Source: Streptomyces sp. Je 1-79 (GTDB lineage Bacteria > Actinomycetota > Actinomycetes > Streptomycetales > Streptomycetaceae). From it: a stretch of DNA of 64,000 nucleotides. The stretch spans positions 1 through 64,000 of the forward strand of contig NZ_JAMGSL010000011.1 of the NCBI RefSeq assembly GCF_025195125.1. The letters run 5' to 3'. Numbering within the stretch: the first letter of the stretch is position 1; each line of letters starts with the position of its first letter. Positions 30,694 through 38,670 of the stretch are shown one piece after another. The notes under the pieces are model-generated. The model worked only from the letters and a program-made list of their open reading frames with translations. It was not told the DNA's origin and did no database searches. The position numbers and the translations under genes were made by a program.

Positions 30694-30811
30694 GCCCGTC
30701 CGCGTGCGGTCGCCCGTACGGCTGCGGAGCCCTCGCCCGTACGCCTGCGGTCGCCCGTCCGCGTGCGGTCGCCCGTACGGCCGCGGAGCCCCCACCCGTA
30801 CGCCTGCGGTC
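30694..30811. repeat. 59-bp tandem duplication
   Basis: Two adjacent copies (30694-30752 and 30753-30811) differ at about 3 positions. Each carries the palindrome CCGTACGG. They sit between the convergent tetR and sugar-permease genes and end 11 bp from the permease stop. Confidence 0.8.
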
Positions 30812-30822
30812 GTCCTCCGGGG

Positions 30823-31776
30823 CTACTTCACCGCCCCCGCCATCACCCCCGACACGAACTGCCGCTGGAACGCGAAGAAGACCGCCAGCGGGATCACCAT
30901 CGACAGGAACGCGCCCGGCGCGAGCACGTCGATGTTGTTCCCGAACTGCCGTACCTGCTGCTGGAGCGCCACCGTGATCGGCGGCGACTCGGAGTCCGCG
31001 AAGATCAGCGCGATCAGCATGTCGTTCCACACCCACAGGAACTGGAAGATGCCGAGCGAGGCGATCGCCGGCCCGCCGAGCGGCAGGACCACCCGGGTGA
31101 AGAGCCGGATCTCGCCCGCTCCGTCCAGCCTGGCCGCTTCGAGGAGCTCCTTGGGGATCTCCGCGAAGAAGTTCCGCAGCAGGAAGATCGCGAACGGCAG
31201 TCCGAAGGCGGTGTGGAAGAGGACGACCCCGAGCGTCGTCTCGAAGACGCCGATCGCGCCGAAGAGCTTCGAGACGGGTACGAGCGCCACCTGCACCGGC
31301 ACCACCAGCAGCCCGACGACCACCAGGAACCACCAGTCGCGGCCGGGGAAGTCCAGCCAGGCGAAGGCGTATCCGGCGAGCGAGCCGATGACGAGGACCA
31401 GGACCGTGGCGGGGACGGTGATCAGGACGGTGGAGACGAGCGAGTGGGTGATGGTCTCGTTGGAGAGGAGCGCCGAGTAGTTCTCGACGGTCAGCTGGGC
31501 CGGGGAGGTGAAGACCTGCCACCAGCCGCTCTCGCTGATGTCGGTGGGGCCGCGGAGCGACGAGAGCAGCAGCCCGACCGTCGGCATCAGCCAGAACAGG
31601 CCGACGAGGACGAGGAAGACCCGCATCGCGCCTCCGGCGGCGCGCGCGGCCAGTCGGGAGCCGAGCCGGGGGGCCGGCCGAGCGCCCACGCGGGCGGCGG
31701 CCGTCGGGGAGCCGGCGCGGGCGGCCCGCGGAGCGCCGAGCCGAGAGCCCTGGCCGCCTTCGTTGGTCGCCGTCAC
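30823..31776 (-). CDS. Sugar ABC transporter permease, MalG-type
   Basis: A 317-residue CUT1 importer permease. GTG 31776 overlaps the upstream permease stop by 4 bp (31773-31776). After a 40-residue Arg/Ala-rich cytoplasmic tail there are six membrane helices. The EAA loop that docks the ATPase is present (EIPKELLEAARLDGAGEIRLFTRVVLPLG). The C terminus FQRQFVSGVMAGAVK is the normal MalG end. No ATPase gene is present in the operon; Streptomyces CUT1 importers usually share the ATPase MsiK coded elsewhere. The transported sugar cannot be inferred. Confidence 0.93.
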   Translation of the reverse strand: MTATNEGGQGSRLGAPRAARAGSPTAAARVGARPAPRLGSRLAARAAGGAMRVFLVLVGLFWLMPTVGLLLSSLRGPTDISESGWWQVFTSPAQLTVENYSALLSNETITHSLVSTVLITVPATVLVLVIGSLAGYAFAWLDFPGRDWWFLVVVGLLVVPVQVALVPVSKLFGAIGVFETTLGVVLFHTAFGLPFAIFLLRNFFAEIPKELLEAARLDGAGEIRLFTRVVLPLGGPAIASLGIFQFLWVWNDMLIALIFADSESPPITVALQQQVRQFGNNIDVLAPGAFLSMVIPLAVFFAFQRQFVSGVMAGAVK

Positions 31777-33077
31777 CTGCGGGCCTCCCTTCGCATCCGG
31801 CGGATGTTGAACGCCATCACCGGGATCACCAGCAGGAGCAGCAGGACGGCGATGGCGGAGCCGACCCCGAGATCCGCGTCCGTGCCGAAGGACGAGCGGT
31901 ACAGCTGGAGCGCGAGCACGTTCGCGTCGTCCTGTGCCGAGCCCGGCGCGATGATGAAGACCAGGTCGAAGATCTTCAGCACGTTGATCATCAGGGTCAC
32001 CAGGACGACGGCGAGGACCGGAGCCAGCAGCGGGACGGTGATCCGGCGGAAGACCTGCCATTCGTTCGCCCCGTCGACGCGCGCGGCCTCCATCAGCTCC
32101 CGCGGCACGCTCGCCAGACCGGCCGCGATCAGGACCATCGCGAACCCGGCCCACATCCACACGTAACTGCCGATCACCGCCGGGGTGACGAGCGAGGGGC
32201 CCAGCCACTCCACGCCGTTGTACTGCTCGCGGAAGTTGCTCGCGGGCAGCCGCAGCAGGGCGCCGTCGGCGGAGGCCGGAAGGGTGAAGGAGCCGTCGGC
32301 GGCCGCCCGCGTCGTGGCCACCACCCGCCCGTCCTTCACCGCCTCGATCCGCAGCCCCTTGAGACCGGCCTCGGTCGGGTCGACGGCGTTCGGCTTCCCG
32401 CCGCCGCCCTTGGTGAAGTCCAGCCAGGCGGTGCCGGTGATCACACCGTCCCCCGGCGGGGCTTCGTGCGCCGGCCGTGCGCCCTCCGGCATCTGCGCCG
32501 GCGCGACGCCGATCAGGGGGAGCCGTACCGTCTCTCCCGTGCGGACCGGGCTCTTGGTGACGAACGCGCCGCCGCCGGCGGCTTCGAGCGGGTGGACCGG
32601 CAGCGGGCGCGCCCGGGGGAAGACGGAGGACTCGGCGAAGGTGTCGTGGACGCCGACCCAGACGGCGTTGGCGACACCGCGGTCCGGATCCTGCTCGTAC
32701 ACGAGCCGGAAGATGATTCCGGCGGCCAGCATCGAGATCGCCATGGGCATGAAGACGATCAGCTTGAACGCCGTGCCCCAGCGCACCCGTTCGGTGAGCA
32801 CCGCGAAGATCAGGCCGAGGGCGGTCGCGACGGCCGGGGCGAGGACCGCCCAGACCGCGTTGTTCTTGACGGCCGTGAGGATCGTGTCGTCGGTGAAGAG
32901 GGCGGTGTAGTTGTCGAGCCCGGCGAAGGAGTCCCCGGACCTGTCGAAGAACGAGCGGTGGACGGAGTACCCGATCGGGTAGACGACGAGCGCGCCGAGC
33001 AGGACGAGCGCGGGGAGGAGGAACCCCGCCGCGACCGTCCTGCGCGTGCCGGTGACCCTGGAGGCGGAGGCCACCAC
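31773..33077 (-). CDS. Sugar ABC transporter permease, MalF-type, with inserted beta domain
   Basis: A 434-residue CUT1 permease, over 100 residues longer than the usual 300. Helices 1-3 lie within residues 15-125. Between about residues 130 and 290 there is an extracytoplasmic insert ending LPASNFREQYNGVEWLGPSL. Its core (GLRIEAVKDGRVVATTRAAADGSFTLP) looks like a carboxypeptidase-regulatory or Ig-like beta-sandwich. The remaining helices and the EAA loop (VPRELMEAARVDGANEWQVFRRITVPLL) follow. The insert occupies the place of the P2 loop of E. coli MalF, which contacts the binding protein. The gene follows the binding-protein gene by 1 bp. Confidence 0.92.
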   Translation of the reverse strand: MVASASRVTGTRRTVAAGFLLPALVLLGALVVYPIGYSVHRSFFDRSGDSFAGLDNYTALFTDDTILTAVKNNAVWAVLAPAVATALGLIFAVLTERVRWGTAFKLIVFMPMAISMLAAGIIFRLVYEQDPDRGVANAVWVGVHDTFAESSVFPRARPLPVHPLEAAGGGAFVTKSPVRTGETVRLPLIGVAPAQMPEGARPAHEAPPGDGVITGTAWLDFTKGGGGKPNAVDPTEAGLKGLRIEAVKDGRVVATTRAAADGSFTLPASADGALLRLPASNFREQYNGVEWLGPSLVTPAVIGSYVWMWAGFAMVLIAAGLASVPRELMEAARVDGANEWQVFRRITVPLLAPVLAVVLVTLMINVLKIFDLVFIIAPGSAQDDANVLALQLYRSSFGTDADLGVGSAIAVLLLLLVIPVMAFNIRRMRREARR

Positions 33078-33078
33078 G

Positions 33079-34452
33079 TCAGCTCTTGTACGCCTTGGCC
33101 GCGTCGGCCTCCAGGCGCGCCTGGGTCCCCGCGACGTCCTTGGGGTTCTTCAGGAAGTCCTGCAGCGCCTTCCACTCGCCCTTGCCGGGCGTGCCGCCGA
33201 AGGACTGCGGCATCTGGTCCGACATGTCGAAGCGGAAGTCGTCCCCGGACTCCAGGAGCGCCTTGGCGATCTCGCGCTGGACGTCGTTCGGGTACGCGGC
33301 CAGGTCCAGGTTCTTGTTGGGGGAGAGGAAGCCGCCCGCGCCCGCCCAGATCGCGGCCGCGTCGGGGGAGGCCAGGAAGGTCAGCAGGGCCTGGGCGCCC
33401 TTGGTGTCCTTCAGGGCCACCGCCGCGTCGCCGCCCGTGACGACCGGGGAGGCCGAGCCGACGGCGGGGAACGGGAAGACCTTCGCGTCCGTACCGATCT
33501 TCGCGCTGGTCTGCCCGATGTTGACGGCCGCGAAGTCGCCCTCGAAGACCATCGCTCCCTTGGGCTGGTCGCCGCCCGTGAAGGTCTGGGTGACCGAGGT
33601 GGGGAACTCCGTCTGCAGCGCGCCGTCCGCGCCGCCCGCGATCAGGGCCGGCTTGCCGAACAGCTCACCGAGGGTGGTCAGGGCCTGGGTGACGGACGCG
33701 TCGGTCCACTTGATCTCGTGCTTGGCGAGCTGGTCGTACTTGGCCGGGCCGGCCTGGGAGAGATAGATGTTCTCGAACCAGTCGGTCAGCGTCCAGCCGT
33801 CCGCTCCGCCGACGGAGACCGGGGTGACACCGGAGGCGGAGATCGTCTCGGCCGTGGCCAGGAACTCCTTCCAGGTCTTCGGCTCGGTGGCGCCCGCGTT
33901 CTCGAAGGCGGCGTTGTTGTACCAGATCAGGGACTTGTTGGCGGCCTTGAAGTACACGCCGTACTGGGTGCCGTCCACGGCGCCGAGGTCCCGCCAGCCC
34001 TGGGAGTAGTTCTTGGCCAGCTGTGCCTTGGCGTCGGGGCCGACCGGTTTCAGCCACTTCTGAGCGGCGGCCTGCTGGATCGCTCCGACCTGGGGGAGCA
34101 TCGCGACGTCGGGCGGGGAGCCACCGGCGATCTTCGTGCCGAGGAAGTTCACGATCGGGTCCTGCGCGGGCACGAAGGTGACGGTGGCGCCGGTGCGCTT
34201 CTCGAACTCCTTCAGGACCTTGGTGAAGTTCTCCTGCTCGGGGCCGGTCCAGACGGCGGCGACCTCGATCTTCTCGCCCTTGAGCGAGGGCAGGGTCACG
34301 GAGCTCGGGGAAGCCCCCGGCGGGCCGGGCTCCTTCGTGCCCGTGTCTCTGTCCTCGCCGCCGCCGCAGCCGGCGAGAGCGAGCCCGAGGGTGAGTGCGG
34401 TGACCGTGGCGACGGTCCGTGCGGTCCTGCGTGTACGAAGAGTTGTACGCAT
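33079..34452 (-). CDS. Sugar-binding lipoprotein of ABC importer
   Basis: A 457-residue extracellular solute-binding protein (family 1, MalE-like). The signal peptide ends with lipobox LALAGC (Cys29), followed by a short GGGEDRDTG linker. Binding-protein features include IEVAAVWTGPEQENFTKVLKEFEKRTGATVTF and the Trp/Tyr-rich DGWTLTDWFENIYLSQAG. It is the first gene of the importer operon, with AGGAGAGACGG upstream. No LacI-type regulator adjoins, which is unusual for Streptomyces sugar operons. Promoter elements in the 268-bp upstream gap are not clear. Confidence 0.93.
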   Translation of the reverse strand: MRTTLRTRRTARTVATVTALTLGLALAGCGGGEDRDTGTKEPGPPGASPSSVTLPSLKGEKIEVAAVWTGPEQENFTKVLKEFEKRTGATVTFVPAQDPIVNFLGTKIAGGSPPDVAMLPQVGAIQQAAAQKWLKPVGPDAKAQLAKNYSQGWRDLGAVDGTQYGVYFKAANKSLIWYNNAAFENAGATEPKTWKEFLATAETISASGVTPVSVGGADGWTLTDWFENIYLSQAGPAKYDQLAKHEIKWTDASVTQALTTLGELFGKPALIAGGADGALQTEFPTSVTQTFTGGDQPKGAMVFEGDFAAVNIGQTSAKIGTDAKVFPFPAVGSASPVVTGGDAAVALKDTKGAQALLTFLASPDAAAIWAGAGGFLSPNKNLDLAAYPNDVQREIAKALLESGDDFRFDMSDQMPQSFGGTPGKGEWKALQDFLKNPKDVAGTQARLEADAAKAYKS

Positions 34453-34631
34453 TTCTGCCCCGTCTCTCCTGTGCGCGGTGCGTGTCCCGTGCGCTCAGGT
34501 CTACGCCGGGGGCCCCGGGCCCGCAATACCGCCTTCCGCGTCAAGCGGGTGATCGTGATGGGCTCGTGACGTGTCGTCAGGGGGCGTCGGGGGGCGTCAG
34601 GCGGCCTCGGGGGCCGTCAGGAGGCCGACAG

Positions 34632-34723
34632 GTGGCCGGTGACGTGCTGTCAGGGGCGTCGGGGGCCGTCAAGTGGCCGGTGACGTGCCGTCAGGGGCCT
34701 CGGGGGCCGTCAGGTGGCCGTCA
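34632..34723. repeat. 41-bp tandem repeats, about 2.2 copies
   Basis: GTGGCCGGTGACGTGC starts copies at 34632 and 34673, and a partial copy starts at 34714 and runs into the stop codon of the FHA-FtsK gene. A degenerate related stretch extends left to about 34566. This region separates the FHA gene from the sugar operon. Confidence 0.65.
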
Positions 34724-37700
34724 GGGGTGGGTCGCGGGGCTGAGGGGCGAGATCGGGGTGGCGTCGAGGGAGCGGGCGGCTCGTTCGAGGGCGCTCGCGA
34801 GGAGCGCCAGATCGGTCGGGCCGTTGCCCAGTTCGCGCACGGGTCTGCGGGTGGGCGGGTCGCCCATGCGCTCCCATTCGAGCGGGACGACGGTCGGGCG
34901 GAGCGTCGCCGTGCGCGGGATGCGGCCGGTGACCCGGCCGGCCTGGAACGGGGTCACCCGGCCGTCCGGGTGCCCGAGCCGCCCCCGGCCGGGCGCGGGG
35001 TCGTCGGGCCCGGCCGCCACGGGGGGCGCGTCGAGGACGATCCGCAGGCGCGCGCCGTGGGCCAGCTCCGTGTCCGCCGTACGGTCCGGGCGCGCTGACG
35101 TCGCGACCAGGTGCACGCCGAGGCGCGCACCGCCGCGCGCCACGGCTTCCAGGGCCCGTACGACGGACCCGGCGGCGGGCCGCCCGGGCGAGCCGAGCGC
35201 GGGCGCGACGAGCGCGTCGTAGTCGTCGACCAGCACGACGAGCCGGGGAAGCGCGGCGGCCTCGTCGTCGGCGCCGAGACGGTGGGTGCGGCCGCTGGGC
35301 CGGTCGGCGAGATCGCCGGCGCCGGGTCGTGGGATGCGGCCGCTGGGCTGGTCGCCGAGGCTCCCCTCGCCGGTGCGGTGGGTGCGGCTGCTGGGCCGGT
35401 CGGCGAGTTCGTCCGCTCCCGTGCGGTGGGTGCGGCCGCTGGGGAGGTACGTGAGGTCGTCGGCGCCCGCGCGTGGGGTGCGGCTGCTGGGGCGGTCGGT
35501 GAGATCGTCGGCGCCGGGGCGCGCGGCGCGGCTCTCGGTGCCGGCGCCCGTGCGGGGGGTCCGGGCGCTCGGGAGATACGTCAGGTCGTCGGTGCCCGGG
35601 CGGTCGCCGACCAGGCCCTCGCCCGTGCGGAGGGTGCGGCCGCTCGGGCGGTCGCCTGGTTCCGCCGTGCGGGCGTCGGGGATGCGGGCGGTCGCGCGGG
35701 CGCCCGGAGGCATGGTCTCCGCCGCGCTCGGCCGACGCTGGCCGATCATGCGCGCGGCGGCCTGGCGGTCCGCGAAGTGCCCGTCGCCCAGGATCTCCGC
35801 CCGGCGCTTCAGCTCGGCGCCCAGCGCCTGGGCGAACTCCCGCATCCGCACCGGGTCGGCGGCTACCAGGTGCTCGGTGACGTGCGGCAGCTCCGTGCAG
35901 GCCGCGAGACCCTCGCCGCGCTCACCGCCCGCGCCGTCCACGAGCAGCAGCCCCAGCCGGTCCGGACGGCCCCCGGCCGCGAGGGACGCCGCGATCGAGC
36001 GCAGCAGCTCCGTGCGACCGCTGCCCGCGGGCCCCTCGATCAGCAGATGGGGGCCTTCCTCCGTCAGGTCGACCGAGACCGGCCCGCGCGGCCCGGCGCC
36101 CAGGACCGCCGTCCCGTCGCCCGCCGCCGCCCACCGCGCCAGCAGCGAGGCGGGCGTGGCCCGCGCCAGGCCCAGCTCGTCGAGCAGCCGGGCGGAGCGG
36201 GGCAGCGCCGTCGCGGCCGTCCGTCCCTGCGCGGCGGGGGCGTCGGTACGCAGGGGCGCGACCGCCCGCGCGAAACGCTCGGCCCACGCGACCGACACCG
36301 CGTCCACCACGCCGACGGTCCCGTGGCCCGCGGCCCGGCCCCCCGCCGTACGCAGCAGCCGCAGCGCCGTCGCCACGTCGCCGCTCAGCAGGGCGACGGC
36401 TCCGCACTCGCGGAAGGCGAGGGAGACCGCGCACGCGCTCTCGTACGTCGCGGCGACCGGCGAGACCGGCGACGCGGCCGGCGCCTCGGCCAGACAGATC
36501 AGATGGATGCCCGCGGCCGCACCCGCTCCGGCGAGCCGCGCGGTGGTCTCGCGCAGCGCCGCGGACCCGGGGTCGCCGTCCACGATCACGACCGTGACCG
36601 GACCTTCGTACCGCGCCGCGGCCTCGGTGACGGCCGCGCGGTCGGCGCTCGGCCAGCCGGGTCCGAGCGGGCCGTCGTCGAGCCGCCGGGTGAGCTCCGT
36701 CGTACGGGCATGGGCCTGGTCGCGGTCGTACGCGAGGAGGAGGCGGCAGTCCTGGCCGTGCGCCGGACGCAGATGCGGGAGCCAGCCCAGCCAGCCCCAG
36801 GCCCGCCGCCGCTCCTCCAGGGAACGGCTCCGGTCCGCGCTGATCAGCACGATCTCCAGGTCGGAGGGGGAGTGCAGGGCCGCGAGCTGGGCCACGACGG
36901 AGCGGGCGAGCCCGGCCAGCCGGTTGCCCGGGCCCGCGAGTCCGAGCGAACCCGCCTCGCGCAGCCCGACGGTGACCGGCACCCCCGACAGTTCGGCGCG
37001 GTCGGTCGTGCCGAGCCGGACGACGAGGGCCTCGGGATGGTCCTGCCCGCGCTCCCAGAGCCGTGGGCCGGGGCCGAGCGCGGTGAGCAGCACGGCGGCC
37101 GGGTCGGGCCAGGTGTCGGGGCTCGGCGCGGGACCGGCGGCCCGGTCGGCACCGGAGCCCTCCGCCTCCGCCCCGGCGACGGCACCGGGGGCCGGCGGCT
37201 CCTCCCTGGTGCCGGCGAACCGGCGGGCCCAGGCTCCTATCCCGCGCCTGCCGCGCGGGGGAGCGGCCAAGCGCGGGGTCTGCCGGGTCCTGCTGTGGCC
37301 CTCGCCCTCGTCGTCCACAGGCTCCGCGGCACGGGCGTGCGCGGGCGAACCGCCATAGCCCCCGTGCGTCGCGTCCCGCGCTCCGGGAGCGTCCCCGTCC
37401 GGCCGGGCACCGTGCCCGTGGGCTCCGTCCCCGACCGCGCTCGGACGTCCCGTCCCCGATTCCGTACGGGCACCCGTCCCGTACGGCGAGGAGCCGGTCC
37501 CGGAGGCGGGGGTGCCAGGCCCTGGCCCCCGCCCTGCGCCGGTGGTCCCCGCGCCCGGTCCGTACGCGTCCGGGTCTTCTCCACCGCCCGTCCCGAGGTC
37601 CACCCGCAGGTGGCCCTCGCCGTCCGGGGCCGTCGGGAGGGAGTCCGTGTCCGGGGAGCCCGGGCCCGTCAGGCGGAGGGCGGACTCGCCGAGGCGCAGC

Positions 37701-38242
37701 AGCGCCCCGGGCCGCAGCCGGACGGGGCGGTCGCCGACCGCGACGCCGTCCAGCGTCGTCCCGTTCGTGGAGCCGAGGTCCGCGACCGTGATCCGGCCGT
37801 CGTCCCCGACCGTCACCGTGCAGTGGACCCGGGAGACGTCCGGGTCGTCGAGCGGGACGTCCGCGTCCAGGGACCGGCCGATTCCGATCGGGCCGCGGTG
37901 CAGCAGGTGCACACCGCCCGCGTCGGGCCCCGCGACCACGTGCAGCCGGGCCGAGGCGCCCTCGCCGGGCAGGTCGCCCTCGCCGGGGACCTGGATCGTG
38001 AGCACCGCGCCGTCGACCAGCGGGGGCTCCCCGAGCGAGCAGCGCCGGGCGTCCAGCCGCTCCCGCCCGGCGTAGAGCACGGTCGAACCGGAAAGCGACG
38101 TGTCGGGCCCGGAGACGGCCGCGGCCAGACCGGAGGCCACGGCGGCCAGCGCCGTCCCCGCCGGAGCGGTGACGAGCACATCGCAGGCGCGCCCGGCGCC
38201 GTGGCCGGCGTGCGGCGCGAGGACGGTCAGCCGGATCTGCAT
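34721..38242 (-). CDS. FHA-domain FtsK/SpoIIIE-type ATPase
   Basis: A 1173-residue protein. I start at ATG 38242 (MQIRLTVLAPHAGHG); the frame upstream is antisense to the kinase leader. An N-terminal ubiquitin-like stretch precedes an FHA domain at about 98-192, with GRS, SRVH and LGSTNGT phosphothreonine-binding motifs. A low-complexity linker follows to about 480, then FtsK-like ATPase regions. Near residue 735 Walker A reads GPAGSGRTE, Arg replacing the usual Lys. Walker B is RLVVLVDDYDAL. A repeat-filled insert (about 840-995) splits this ATPase domain. There are no ESX genes nearby. It is divergent from two Ser/Thr kinases, which are likely to phosphorylate its FHA partner. Confidence 0.85.
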   Translation of the reverse strand: MQIRLTVLAPHAGHGAGRACDVLVTAPAGTALAAVASGLAAAVSGPDTSLSGSTVLYAGRERLDARRCSLGEPPLVDGAVLTIQVPGEGDLPGEGASARLHVVAGPDAGGVHLLHRGPIGIGRSLDADVPLDDPDVSRVHCTVTVGDDGRITVADLGSTNGTTLDGVAVGDRPVRLRPGALLRLGESALRLTGPGSPDTDSLPTAPDGEGHLRVDLGTGGGEDPDAYGPGAGTTGAGRGPGPGTPASGTGSSPYGTGARTESGTGRPSAVGDGAHGHGARPDGDAPGARDATHGGYGGSPAHARAAEPVDDEGEGHSRTRQTPRLAAPPRGRRGIGAWARRFAGTREEPPAPGAVAGAEAEGSGADRAAGPAPSPDTWPDPAAVLLTALGPGPRLWERGQDHPEALVVRLGTTDRAELSGVPVTVGLREAGSLGLAGPGNRLAGLARSVVAQLAALHSPSDLEIVLISADRSRSLEERRRAWGWLGWLPHLRPAHGQDCRLLLAYDRDQAHARTTELTRRLDDGPLGPGWPSADRAAVTEAAARYEGPVTVVIVDGDPGSAALRETTARLAGAGAAAGIHLICLAEAPAASPVSPVAATYESACAVSLAFRECGAVALLSGDVATALRLLRTAGGRAAGHGTVGVVDAVSVAWAERFARAVAPLRTDAPAAQGRTAATALPRSARLLDELGLARATPASLLARWAAAGDGTAVLGAGPRGPVSVDLTEEGPHLLIEGPAGSGRTELLRSIAASLAAGGRPDRLGLLLVDGAGGERGEGLAACTELPHVTEHLVAADPVRMREFAQALGAELKRRAEILGDGHFADRQAAARMIGQRRPSAAETMPPGARATARIPDARTAEPGDRPSGRTLRTGEGLVGDRPGTDDLTYLPSARTPRTGAGTESRAARPGADDLTDRPSSRTPRAGADDLTYLPSGRTHRTGADELADRPSSRTHRTGEGSLGDQPSGRIPRPGAGDLADRPSGRTHRLGADDEAAALPRLVVLVDDYDALVAPALGSPGRPAAGSVVRALEAVARGGARLGVHLVATSARPDRTADTELAHGARLRIVLDAPPVAAGPDDPAPGRGRLGHPDGRVTPFQAGRVTGRIPRTATLRPTVVPLEWERMGDPPTRRPVRELGNGPTDLALLASALERAARSLDATPISPLSPATHP
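35252..35491 (-). repeat. Five 48-bp tandem repeats inside FHA-FtsK gene
   Basis: The 16-residue unit (consensus PSGRTHRTGADDLADR) recurs in frame with conserved GCGGC[CT]GCTGGG blocks ending at 35299, 35347, 35395, 35443 and 35491. Degenerate copies continue to about 35660. The array codes a disordered Arg/Thr/Ser-rich insert between Walker A and Walker B. Confidence 0.85.
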
Positions 38243-38670
38243 CGCCGTCAGCGGTCCCTTCTGCGCGTGTGCCCGGCAGGGGAACCGCCCGGTGCCTCCC
38301 CCCACCCGGCACGGACGCGTCGTCCGGTACAGGTCGGCACGGCACGGGGGCTCCCGACCCTCGACGCGCGTGCTGTGTGCATCCTCGCACCTGCCACCGA
38401 CAACCCGCCCGCGGGTCGCCCTCAAGTGATCTTGAATGGTCGGCTGTGGACGTAAAAGTGCCTGGTTGGGTACGCCTTCCGACGTCCGCGGCAACCGCCG
38501 GGGCGCCAGGAGCGTCTTGTTTCGGACAAGTCCGGCGCGGGAATCGGCCGCCTTGCGTTCGACCCCCGACCCGATCGGCGGCACTAAAGTGGGTCGGACA
38601 CCCGGACGGGTCACCACACACGACAGGACCCCGGGACCCCCAGGACCACGATCAGCAGGGAGCGCGTGAC
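38243..38670. promoter_or_regulatory. Divergent region, FHA-FtsK / Ser-Thr kinase
   Basis: This 428-bp gap is non-coding on the evidence of composition. A candidate kinase -10 is TAAAGT (38585-38590), and TTGAAT/TAAAAG-like sequences lie near 38432-38458. I see no strong hairpins or repeats. Confidence 0.35.

Noticed and set aside
34721..38242. EccC-type type VII secretion ATPase
   Set aside because: FHA at the N terminus, a single split and degenerate FtsK domain, and no Esx, EccB, EccD, EccE or mycosin genes nearby.
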